Shown here piece by piece: positions 55,420 through 64,000 of a stretch of DNA of 64,000 nucleotides (its first letter is position 1; each line of letters begins with the position of its first letter). Source of the stretch: Budorcas taxicolor (lineage: Eukaryota > Chordata > Mammalia > Artiodactyla > Bovidae); assembly GCF_023091745.1 (NCBI RefSeq), contig NC_068925.1, forward strand, positions 71,985,085 to 72,049,084, written 5' to 3'. The translations under genes and the position numbers were made by a program. Below the pieces are notes generated by a model that did no database searches, was not told the DNA's origin, and worked only from the letters and a program-made list of their open reading frames with translations.

Positions 55420-56090
55420 GCAACTTGTATTTATATAATACAGAGAAAAAGAGACCGAAAATAAGAAAATTGAGGGATAGACAGGAATTTTTTGTCTTAT
55501 TTTTTTATTGTTATTGAAGTTTCAACACTTTAAAAAACAAAAGAAACCCAAGATGACCAATTTGGGGTTAATATAGAGTTAATGAGCTACTGAGTGTTCT
55601 TGAGGAAGGGTGGGGTGGTTGGGGGACAAGAAAGGGTGATAAAACGAATGGTTAAAGAAGGGAGCCCGGGCAGTCCTGTGCTTTAAGGGAGCAGACGCTC
55701 GCTACACTCGACTGCCCTCTAGTGGCCAAATCCGGGAAGCCAGTCAAGCCTTTCCGAACTGCCTCCTAGACAAGGTGAGGGTCAGAGCATGGTGGGAGCG
55801 CGCAGAAGGAACCCTCCGGCGCTCCGGTGCCAGGGAAAGCCTCCCAGAGGACACGATGCTTCCACTGAGCCTGGTGATTCTTTATAAGGGGGCCAGTCCA
55901 GCTGTTAGGGCCCTGACAGGGGATGAGGAAGGGTATGGCTTGAGCCTATATCGCATCATTTGGGAACGCAAAACATTTGGTAGGATGGCAAGCAGGCTCC
56001 TACAGGATGGGGAAAAGTAAGGCTGGGGAGGGGAGCCAAGGCTGTGCCTCCAGGTGGGCTTGAAACGCATCATACACAGTGTATGTATGT
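55420..56090. other. No gene seen; unique DNA with a CTCF core
   Basis: AT-rich at first, then GC-richer. 55780-55890 resembles the unnamed old mammalian repeat (AGCCTCCCAGAGGACACGAT). It contains the CTCF core at 55712-55725. Confidence 0.4.
55712..55725 (-). promoter_or_regulatory. CTCF core motif
   Basis: On the minus strand CCACTAGAGGGCAG fits the CTCF core CCASYAGRKGGCRS at all 14 positions. It lies outside the recent SINEs. Occupancy depends on flanking modules and methylation, so this is a candidate insulator or loop anchor. Confidence 0.5.
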
Positions 56091-56179
56091 ATTTATATAC
56101 AGCCAACTCACGGAAAAAGACCCTGATGCTGGGAAAGATTGAAGGCAAAAGGAGAAAAGGGTGGTAGAAGATGAGATGG
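56091..56179 (+). repeat. Local direct copy of 55206-55294
   Basis: 89 bp ungapped with 6 differences (93%), including the pre-BovB bases ATTTATA. It has no BovB 3' tail and therefore was not retroposed on its own. Confidence 0.88.
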
Positions 56180-56982
56180 CAAGGTGTGCAAGGGTTTGAG
56201 CAGGGGTGTGATCCAGGGATGAAGGGAGGGAACATCTTCAAGTCTGCCCCTTAGACCATCATTCTAGCAAAGGTGTGGAATCTGGGATGATTGTAGTGGA
56301 GTTAGCGGAGGACGGAACGCACACCGAGGCTTGAGAACCCTCCATCTGAAGCTCTTTGCTGTCCACCCCTTCACCCCCTGTGCTCTCTCCTAGGGGCTTA
56401 CAGGACTGGAGACGTGGAAAAGCGACAGGGAACTGAAAGACAGTTAACTTGTGAAGATAAGCATGGAAACTGGTGACCCAGCAGAAACGTGCTCTAGAGC
56501 AGCACGTTTTGGTGCCTACTATTTTGGGACCAGGGGCCAATTTCCAGGAAGACAATTATTCCGCAGACCCGGGGCAGGGGGTGGTGGGCGCCCTGGAATA
56601 CATCCTCCTAAGAGGGGGCTATGGGGGGAGTGGTTTCGGGATGATTCAAGCGCAGTACATTTATTGTGCCCTTTATTTCTGTAATTATTACATCAGCTCC
56701 TCCTCAGATCATCAGGCATTAGGTCCCGGAGTTGGGCACCTCTGCTCTGGACAATGACAGGTCTTATATTAATCTGTTGAGTGCTGTTGAGCCTGAGGAC
56801 CAGCCTGCTGACTCTGGGTGGGAGCATTTTGAATCCCCGCTTTGATCTTTCTTGGTGCAGAGCTCTCTGTTGTCATGTGGATCGCTAGGGTTTTAACACT
56901 CACCTTCCATTATACTCCACTTAATAGGAGTTGCTCTCTGCTTTCTGCTGCCTGTTGCCAACTGATGGCTGTTGTCATTGTT
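56180..56982. other. No gene seen; unique / old repeat DNA
   Basis: The first 70 bp (GTTTGAGCAGGGGTGTGATC) resemble the unnamed old mammalian repeat. The rest is unique. Confidence 0.4.
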
Positions 56983-57194
56983 TACTTGTTGCTGTTTAGT
57001 CACTAAGTTGTGTCTGACTCTTTGGTGACCCCGTGGATATAGCCCGCCATGCTCCTCTGTCCATGAGATTTCCCAGGCAAGAATATGGGAGTGGGCTGCC
57101 ATGTCCTCCTCCAGGGGATCTTCCTGACTCAGGGCTTGAACCTGCATCTCCTGCTTGGCGAGCAGATTCTTCCACACTGAACCACCAGAGAAGC
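56983..57194 (-). mobile_element. Bov-tA SINE
   Basis: Antisense: TTGCTGTTTAGTCACTAAGT to ACTGAACCACCAGAGAAGC. Confidence 0.92.
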
Positions 57195-57294
57195 TGGCTG
57201 GAGTTGGAGCCTAATTTGGGAGGCCAAGGCAGCTGCCTTCCTGTGTAGCATCAACAACTGGTGTATTGATTAGGTCACAACCCTAACGACTAAA

Positions 57295-57432
57295 TACGTT
57301 CTCATTTTACAGATGAGGAAATCAAGGCACAGAGTGGCGGAGGGACAGCCACAGTCAAACAGCTGAGGCGACAGGGCCAGAAGTGGGAGTCTGGCTCCTG
57401 AGGCTCTGCTCTGAACCACTTGCCCTTTAACC
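57295..57432 (-). repeat. MIR fragment
   Basis: CATTTTACAGATGAGGAAAT, AAGGCACAGAGTGGCG and CTGAACCACTTGCCCTTTAA match antisense MIR. Confidence 0.72.
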
Positions 57433-57881
57433 ATCCTTGTGTTGGTCGCTCAGGGACATGCAGAACCACTCTGAGGAGTGTTTTGCCTTTAACTGTCCTC
57501 TTTCCTGTTCTCCACCTTCATTCAAACTGTTTCCCACTCCCTGGAGGTTATTTAATGGCTAAGTGAATCCTAATGAAATATTAACTAGATGAGAAACACC
57601 TGTACCTTCTCCCCTGAAACCTTCCCTTCTGCTCCGAGTCCCAGGGTTTGCAGAAGGCTCATGGATGCTGACTCGCCAGGGGGATTAATGGGAGGACACA
57701 GCCTCTGACTCAGGGAAATTTATGTTCAAAGGGAGTCGAGGTGCATGAACTATTCAGTTTGGTGCTTTTGCTCACTATCAGCGTGGTGAGCTAGTGTTTT
57801 TTAAAGCATGAGTGGTTGCACATCAGTGAATCATGACAACAAGTTAGTGCGTCTCAGGTCATGCTATATTTAAATGAAATT
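57433..57881. other. No gene seen; unique DNA
   Basis: Unique, AT-leaning sequence. Nothing recognised. Confidence 0.4.
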
Positions 57882-57957
57882 AACAGGGAGGCCTAGCGTG
57901 CTGCAGTCCAAGGGGTCGCAAAGAGTTGGACATGACTGAGCGACTGAACTGAACTAA
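57882..57957 (+). mobile_element. BovB 3' terminus, 76 bp
   Basis: CAGGGAGGCCTAGCGTGCTG to GACTGAACTGAACT: an extremely 5'-truncated BovB. AAATTA-like bases on both sides suggest a short target duplication. Confidence 0.85.
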
Positions 57958-58094
57958 AATTAGTTTACAGTGCCACGTGCATTTCACGTGATATGGTTAA
58001 ATATTGTCTTGGGAAATTTTGTTTTAGTTGTGTGTATCTGTATATGAAGGCATGCACACACTTGACTACAATATAAAATGTATTCTTTCTTTTA

Positions 58095-58260
58095 AAAGAT
58101 TTTTTGATGTGGACCATTTTTAAAGTCTTTATTGAATTTGTTATAATATCGCTTTTGTTGTTCATGTTCTGTTTTTTGTTTTTCTTTTTTTGCCCTGAGG
58201 CATGCAGGCTCTTAGCTCTCTGACCAGGGACTGAACCCATACCCCCTACTTTGAAAGGTG
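58095..58260 (-). mobile_element. CHR-type SINE
   Basis: Antisense of the longer-tailed subtype: GTCTTTATTGAATTTGTTAT, TCTTAGCTCTCTGACCAGGG, ACTGAACCCATACCCCC. The head end is truncated. Confidence 0.8.
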
Positions 58261-58700
58261 AGGGAAATTCCTAAAATGTGTTTCTTACTGTGAGTTCAGT
58301 CAAAAACGTTTAAGCACCACGTATATATTACCAAACATTTTTCTCCTCTCGTTTCACAATGCTTGTTTACAAGAGTTTTACAACCCATGTTTTGCTCAAG
58401 TTAATATGAAAGTAATTCCCATCAGCCAGTCTACACCACATAATAGATGGGAGGTGGGGTGGGGGTGTTGCTAACGAGCCTGTGGAGGGAAACTGTTGGC
58501 CACAGAGCTGGGTTGCACCCCTCAGCCTCCAGAAGTGCCCCTCAGATGACAACCCAGCACCTCACCTGCTTAACTTCACTCACCAGAGCCTCATCAAAAC
58601 TCTGAGGCCTGTGAGCCCGGTAATTGTTTGAATTAACACAGCTTGTTTGGAGCCAAACTTAAGCTATATTTTCCTAGTGCATATTTGTCGTTAAAATCCT

Positions 58701-58811
58701 GGAGTGGATTGCCATTCCTTTCTCCAGAGGATCTTCCCGACCCAGGGACAGAAGCTGGGTCTCCTGTATCGCAGGCAGATTCTTTACCTTCCCTGAGCTA
58801 CAGGAGAGTCC
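58701..58811 (-). mobile_element. Truncated Bov-tA with 9-bp target duplication
   Basis: Only the head and proximal body (GGAGTGGATTGCCATTCC to CTGAGCTACAGGAGAGTCC). TAAAATCCT at 58692-58700 and 58812-58820 is a perfect duplication. Confidence 0.87.
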
Positions 58812-58820
58812 TAAAATCCT

Positions 58821-59267
58821 TCTATAAGATCCATATTTTAAAAATCCAATGTATGAATTTATCATTTAGTCTTCCCTGCTTCTCATCAACCAGTCCTGAC
58901 CCATTTGTAGGACTTCCTCCTTGTGTCCCAGGCAGGCACAGACCCCCACAGATGAGTGGATGGAAGGGTGGTCCAGCCAGCCTGGGTGCAGCAGGCCTGC
59001 TTTGGCTGCTTCTCGGAGGCCCCTCCCCTGCCCTTGCCCCTGCCCCACCCTGCTAAGCCCCCACCCCGCTGCACTGTGGGGCCCTGAAACTGGGTCTTTA
59101 TTCAGGGAAGACAGCCTTCTCCTATAGGGCGCCCAGACCCTGGGGTCACTGGGATTCCCTGTGCTGAAGGCAGGTAAGTGCTCACACGTCTGTCATGCAT
59201 TCACCTTCTCTCAACAAACTGACAGTCCTGGCCCACCTTCTGGGCAGGGTGGATCGGTATCAAAGTT
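58821..59267. other. No gene seen; unique DNA
   Basis: C-rich unique sequence; nothing recognised. Confidence 0.4.
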
Positions 59268-59505
59268 AGAACATGAAATCAGACAGCTGGGATGCTCCTC
59301 TCAGATCTTCCACTGACGAAATAATGCCTTTGGGCATGTAGTTCAACCAAACCAATGTTCAGCCGCCACACCTGTGAGACAGAGGCTGCTAATAGCACCT
59401 GTTTCATCATGTTGCTGGGAGGGTAAGATGACGTCACACAGGTAAGGCATTTGAGCCCCACACTTAGCAAACAGTCAGCGCTCACTGTGTGCTGCCTGCC
59501 ATCCC
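59268..59505 (+). repeat. MIR SINE
   Basis: ATCAGACAGCTGGGATGCTC, GCATGTAGTTCAACCAAACC, CACACAGGTAAGGCATTTGA and AACAGTCAGCGCTCACTG follow sense MIR, diverged. Confidence 0.6.
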
Positions 59506-60567
59506 GTAATGGTTCTGATTGCTACAATAGTCTTCCGGGCAGCCTCAGGGCAGCTGTGCATCTGAGAGCCACACAGGCCCCTCCTGGTTAATTCCCAATA
59601 TCTGTTACTCAGTCACCCACTGACTTTCCCACTATAAACCTCTCAATTCCCACAGGGCCCCTTGTCCTCCATTGCTTTCTCACCTCTTGGCAGCCACCCC
59701 CACCTCCCAGCTCCCCTCCCTCTGCACCCAGCCCGGCTTTGAGAGATGCTGGCTCCTCTCTCTTTCTGTGGTTGTGGGGTGTGGTTGTGAGAGGCCCTGG
59801 GTTCGAGTCCTTGCTTTGCTACTTCCAGTCAGGAAGCATGGCTGTTTGGTTCAAGTAAGTGAGAATGGGCTGGAGAGGGGTCTTGAGTCTGAGACTCTGC
59901 CAATAGGGAGGGCCCCGCTGGTCAGGCAAGGCCCAGGGCCGACTATGTGTGACGAGGGCTCCCAGCTACAGGGCATCCAGCAGACAGAAGGAACCCTGCC
60001 TCAGAGAGGGAGTGGACTGGAGGCAGGTGGTCAGTCCCTGCTACCTCCTGGACGGGGCTCAAGGGAGCTTGAAAGGGTCAGGGGACCCACCGTGGGAACA
60101 GGGCCTCCGTAGGGGAACTGAGGTCAACACCCAGACACATAAACTGGGAAGATCTTGTTTTTGTGGGAAAACTTGGATGTACACCCAGGGTCACCATCTC
60201 CAGAATCCACTTGGGGACCGTCTGTGAGCAGAGGTGCCTAGGGACGTGGGACTGATTGGCTGTAGCAGTCTGCGCTGGGCCCCGCTCTGGGGAGCCATGC
60301 GGAGAGGGCCTCGCTGGCCCCGGGGCTTCCTGCCTCTGGACTAGATGGGTGTGAACCAGGAGGGACAGGGTCAGAGCTGATTTGGCTCCAGGGGAGGTGG
60401 GAGGCAGAGGCCTGGGGAAACAGCGTCACAAGGAAATATTGTGTTATTCAGAGCACGTGTCCCCTGAGCCTCCTTTCGCTCAGTTCTGTGAGATGAGAAT
60501 GGTGATAATCCCAATAACCTAAGCCCTTTTAGTGTGTTACAGAGGTGAATGTAAGAAGTCGTTTGGA
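59506..60567. other. No gene seen; unique DNA
   Basis: Unique sequence. Frames 59672-60112 and 59949-60227 have no recognisable domain. Confidence 0.4.
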
Positions 60568-60852
60568 CAGGGTTCCCTGGCGGGTCCATGGTTGAGAATC
60601 CACCTTGCAGTGCAAGGGACATGGGTTCGATCCCTGGTCCAGGAAGATCCCATATTCTGCGGAGCAACTAAGTGTGTGTGCCATAACCACTGAGCCTGCT
60701 CTCCGCAACAAGAGAAGTCACTGCAATGATAAGCCCCCATACAGCAATGAAGTGTGGTCCCCGCTCACCGCAAATAGAGAAAGCCCAAGTATAGCAATGA
60801 AGAAAGACCCAGCGCAGCCAGATAAATAAACAAACGTCTTTAAAAAAAAAAA
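60568..60852 (+). mobile_element. Long CHR-type SINE with 12-bp target duplication
   Basis: Sense: GGGTTCCCTGGCGGGTCCAT, GGGTTCGATCCCTGGTCCAG, CTCTCCGCAACAAGAGAAGT, CGCAAATAGAGAAAGCCC and AGATAAATAAACAAAC plus A run. AAGTCGTTTGGA (60556-60567) and AAGTAGTTTGGA (60853-60864) flank it. Confidence 0.93.
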
Positions 60853-60864
60853 AAGTAGTTTGGA

Positions 60865-61436
60865 AATAGGCGATCTAATGGTCTTATATTGTCATTACTG
60901 TCCCTCCATAAGAACACAAGGATTTACTACAAATCACTACACTGTAAACTGATACAACACATGGGGCATTCACAAAGTTCCCTGAAATCAAACGAGGGTT
61001 CTGAGCAGCAATGGCTCGGAGAATGGGCCCGGCTGGGGTGACAGCAGTGAGGGAGATAAAGGAAGAGAGTTACCTGGGTGCAAAACTGGCGACACAGCAA
61101 GGCTTTGAAGCTTTCTGAACCAGGTGCCTGCCCGCTCTGGTGCTCACCCGGTGTCCAGAGGTGGTACTGTCATGACTGGGGATCCCAAACTGAGGCTTCC
61201 CTGCTCTGAGCCAGTCCGGGGTTGGGGGGAAGGCCTTTGGTCAACATGGGCAGACCAGTTTCTTCTGTGGAGCTGGAGAGCTGGCTCAAGGCTGCTCCTG
61301 GATTAAGGAGCCTCCCCAAGAGAATGGGCATCATGCAGGCCCTTCCCTTCTGTCTGAAGAGATTCTGCGGGTTTACAGTTTTCATATCCCCTCATACACT
61401 TCATCCTCTGGACAAACCAGCCCAATTCTTATCCTA
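60865..61436. other. No gene seen; unique DNA
   Basis: Unique sequence without a recognised feature. Confidence 0.4.
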
Positions 61437-61772
61437 TTTTTTAAAAATGTTTGTTTTATTTATTTACTTGGCTGCCCTGGGTCTAGACTCTGCCTGCAAT
61501 GTGGGAGACCTGGGTTCAATCCCAGGGTTGGAAAGATCCCCTGGAGAAGGGAAAGGCTACCCACTCCAGTATTCTGGCCTGGAGAATTCCATGGACAGTA
61601 AAGTCCATGGGATCGCAAAGAGTCAGACACAACTGAGTGACTTTCACTTTTTCACTTTCCTGGGTCTTAGTTGTGGCGTGTGGGGTCTCAGTGCCCTGAT
61701 CAGGGACTGAAACCAGGCCCCCCTGCCTTGGGAGCCTGGACTCTCAACCAGTGGGCCAACTGGGAAGTCCCT
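61437..61772 (-). mobile_element. CHR-type SINE interrupted by a Bov-tA
   Basis: Antisense CHR: TTATTTATTTACTTGGCTGC on one side, GTCTTAGTTGTGGCGTGTGG, GATCAGGGACTGAAACC and GGCCAACTGGGAAGTCCCTA on the other. A Bov-tA lies inside it. Confidence 0.9.
61485..61658 (+). mobile_element. Bov-tA nested in CHR, 9-bp target duplication
   Basis: A sense Bov-tA missing part of its head. CCTGGGTCT at 61476-61484 and 61659-61667 is the duplication of CHR sequence, proving the order of insertion. Confidence 0.93.
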
Positions 61773-61865
61773 ATTATTCCATTTGCAACCGCACAAATAG
61801 GACTCAGAGTGATTTGGCTAAGGGCACACAACCAAGTTGGGACTAGAACCCAGATGCCAGAGCCC
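61773..61865 (-). repeat. MIR fragment
   Basis: TTATTCCATTTGCAACCGCA, TTGGCTAAGGGCACACAACC and GACTAGAACCCAGATGCC resemble antisense MIR. Confidence 0.5.
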
Positions 61866-62900
61866 AGACCCGGCCCATCTCCCAGGCCATTTGGAGCTCA
61901 GTGTCCCAGGACTGGGGCAGGAGCCCGCATCAGACCCCAGCTGACCAGTAGCTTGAAGGGCCAGAACCTGGCAGTTCCAAGCACAAAGATGCGTGCCATC
62001 GGATTAAAACTGTGTCTGGTAGCAACATGTGAGAGGTATGTCCTTTTTTTTTTACAGCTTTCTGTGCTGATCAGAACTTTTGCATAAGCAAACTGTACAT
62101 TTATAATCAGGCCCAAGAATCATTATTTGTCTGGGGCTGGGGTAGTGTATAGCTGAGTGAGGTCCCTTCACCTACCAGCAGCTGCTCTCGTGGGCCTCAT
62201 CACACCTGAGTCCCCTGAGGCTCTTTTCCTGATGACGGTCTCTCCAGTTCCCGTTTCCAGTTCTCTCAGCTCAGTCCCCTTTCTGGCAACCACAGCTGCC
62301 CTCCCCTGTCCTTTGAGGGTTTCCCAGCAAACCTCTGTGCTCAGCTCCTTGGCGGAAGATGAGGGAATCACATGGCTGAGTGACTGATGTTTTCTGAATC
62401 ATGGAATGGAAAGAAACACTATACACCAAGCCAGCACACAGGGCCTCTGTTACAAGCCTAGTAATAGCACGATGTGGACATGATTCATCCGAGACTGCCT
62501 GGCATGTGCACACGTGTTGGAGCGAAGGCAGTGCAATGCTTGCCTTCTCCGGTGACAACAGGGCTACTCAGAGGGCAGCCCCAGGTCCCTCCCAGGCACA
62601 CCACGGAGCCCAGTAGCCCTGCAACCCCCCGGCTTGGGAGCTACCAGAGAGGTGTCTGGGGAAAGTCACAGACAGCAGCTGGGGGACAGGAGATGAAGAG
62701 GGTGGAAGACTTGGAGGTGGGGTGAGGATTGGGGGAAGGAACTAGACAGGCAGGTGTAGGTAGAATGTGGTCAGCCTCTCCTGACAACCAGGAAACAGGC
62801 TCTGACTTCTCCACTTCACATTCCAGAAACACACGCCAGGGCCCACCAGGTACGGGAGACACACACCCACCAATGTCAGAACACACCTAGCAAATAATTC
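61866..62900. other. No gene seen; unique DNA
   Basis: Unique sequence. Small frames only, with no family recognised. Confidence 0.4.
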
Positions 62901-62924
62901 GTGGACTCACGGAGTCCTTACGAA

Positions 62925-63085
62925 GTCCAGGAAGGTCTCAAGTCCTTGACCTCATCCTCCCGACAGCCCTGTGAGGACACCAGGGAACCCACGTGGGAAA
63001 TGAGAACGCCACACTGGACATGAAGTAACTTGCCAAGGTCTCGCAACCACTAAAGGGAGCTATAGCCCAAGTTTTCTGGGTCCAG
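62925..63085 (-). repeat. MIR fragment
   Basis: TCCCGACAGCCCTGTGAGGA, GAAGTAACTTGCCAAGGTCT and TTTTCTGGGTCCAGAGTCTG are in antisense MIR order. Confidence 0.6.
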
Positions 63086-63109
63086 AGTCTGAGCAGAGTC
63101 CCTCCTACA

Positions 63110-63320
63110 GGCCAGGGACCACCCCTCACATACATTATTTGATTTAATTCTCACAGCAACAATGCAAAGAGGTATTATTAATGTTATTCCAGTTTTAAAG
63201 ATGTGACGACTGAGGCTCAGAGTGGTCAAATATGTTTCCTGAAGCCACACAGCTGGTATGTGGTGAAGTGGGGACTCACCCAGGTCTGTCTGACTCCAAA
63301 ACTCATGGTCTCTACCAGGA
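63110..63320 (-). repeat. MIR SINE
   Basis: Antisense: TTTAATTCTCACAGCAACAA, TTTTAAAGATGTGACGACTG, GAGGCTCAGAGTGGTCAAAT, GAAGCCACACAGCTGGTATG. Confidence 0.75.
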
Positions 63321-63845
63321 CATCTCTGTTCTCGTCATTTTGGGGGGACAGTGCCCCTCTTTTCTGTGTCTCCTACTCCCCGACCTGTGGTTTGGGTTGG
63401 TTAGAGCTTGGTTATTCCACACAAGGTCCTCCCATGTTGGAGAGGAAGGAGAGAGGTGGTGCCCCAGGGCTAATGGACCGACTTCGCCAGGGGACACTCT
63501 GAGAGTTTTGTGGGGGTGGGGAAGGATGATGGAGGTGCGGCGATGCCAGCGAGCCAGCGGGCCCAGTGGCTCTCACCAGACTCTCTATCAAAATCCCCTT
63601 TTAGGAAACAGAGGCTAGATGTGGTAGAGGTCTGGGGTAGGGGAAGGGTGACTCCAAGGGGCAGCCAGGGCTCACCCTCCTCACATTCAGGGCCTTTCCC
63701 TGCCCTGTGGACCACCTCCCCAGGAGTCCCCATGAAACCAGAAGGTGAATATGGGATCCCAAAGCCCTAGTCCATAAGCCACATGGACAGATAAGATGTT
63801 GATTTTGTTTGGCTGGATTTATTGCTCTTCCTGTCACTTAAAGTG
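63321..63845. other. No gene seen; unique DNA
   Basis: Unique sequence. Overlapping short frames only. Confidence 0.4.
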
Positions 63846-64000
63846 GATATCTTTTTTTTTTAATTAATTATTTATCTGGCCATGCTGGGTCTTTGTGGTT
63901 GTGCCTGGGCTTTCTGTAATTTTGGTGCGTGGGCTCTAGAGCGAGCAGACCTCAGTCGTTGAAACTCTCAGGCTCCAGAGCGTGGGCTCAGTAGTTGTGG
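63846..64000 (-). mobile_element. Long CHR-type SINE, cut by the window end
   Basis: Antisense tail and body: TTAATTAATTATTTATCTGG, CCATGCTGGGTCTTTGTGG and CGTGGGCTCAGTAGTTGTGG. The head lies beyond the window. Confidence 0.88.

Overview
This window is vertebrate nuclear DNA from a ruminant, almost certainly a bovid. It contains many tRNA-Glu-derived Bov-tA / Bov-A2 SINEs, at least eight BovB (RTE) LINE fragments, CHR-type SINEs of whales, hippos and ruminants, and endogenous-retrovirus LTRs, over a background of older mammalian repeats (MIR, L2, L1M, MLT1-type LTRs, MER5/MER20-like hAT pieces). Cattle, sheep and goat cannot be told apart from this alone. I found no convincing host protein-coding exon and no standalone RNA gene. 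The only recognisable protein-coding signal is dead transposon sequence: BovB reverse transcriptase and a mariner transposase. The window reads as intergenic or deep-intronic sequence.

Layout. 0-2.7 kb: ERV LTRs, including a clean solo LTR with a 4-bp target duplication, then SINEs. 2.7-6.7 kb: old unique sequence plus a Bov-tA carrying an inverted local insert. 6.8-9.5 kb: a 2.5-kb antisense BovB with a decayed reverse transcriptase. 9.5-12 kb: MIR and two short BovB 3' ends, one with a three-fold 50-bp tandem repeat. 12-19 kb: L2 split by an LTR-like piece, a 500-bp CA/CATC array, a short CpG island and a CHR SINE. 19-25.9 kb: BovB, L1, SINEs, and an unusual composite inverted duplication inside a SINE. 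25.9-34 kb: repeat-poor DNA, an MLT1-type LTR, and L1M interrupted by a SINE with a 13-bp target duplication. 34.2-35.4 kb: a nearly full-length mariner. 36.6-44 kb: Bov-A2, BovB, MER5A-like, L2 and a head-to-head SINE pair. 44-51 kb: mostly unique, GC-rich, repeat-poor DNA. 51-64 kb: Bov-A2, BovB, a palindromic old element, a second MLT1-type LTR, a strong CTCF core match and nested SINEs.

The most interesting signal is not a gene. At least four short segments (56-143 bp, 87-96% identical) have been copied, directly or inverted, over 0.6-1.9 kb. Two of them landed inside Bov-tA SINEs, which makes them ruminant-age events. None of the copies carries retroposition hallmarks. They look like templated-insertion or template-switching scars, and one event seems to combine two donor pieces in swapped order.

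All repeat family names are from memory of family consensus sequences. No database search was run. Element ends are good to roughly 5-30 bp unless a target-site duplication is stated.
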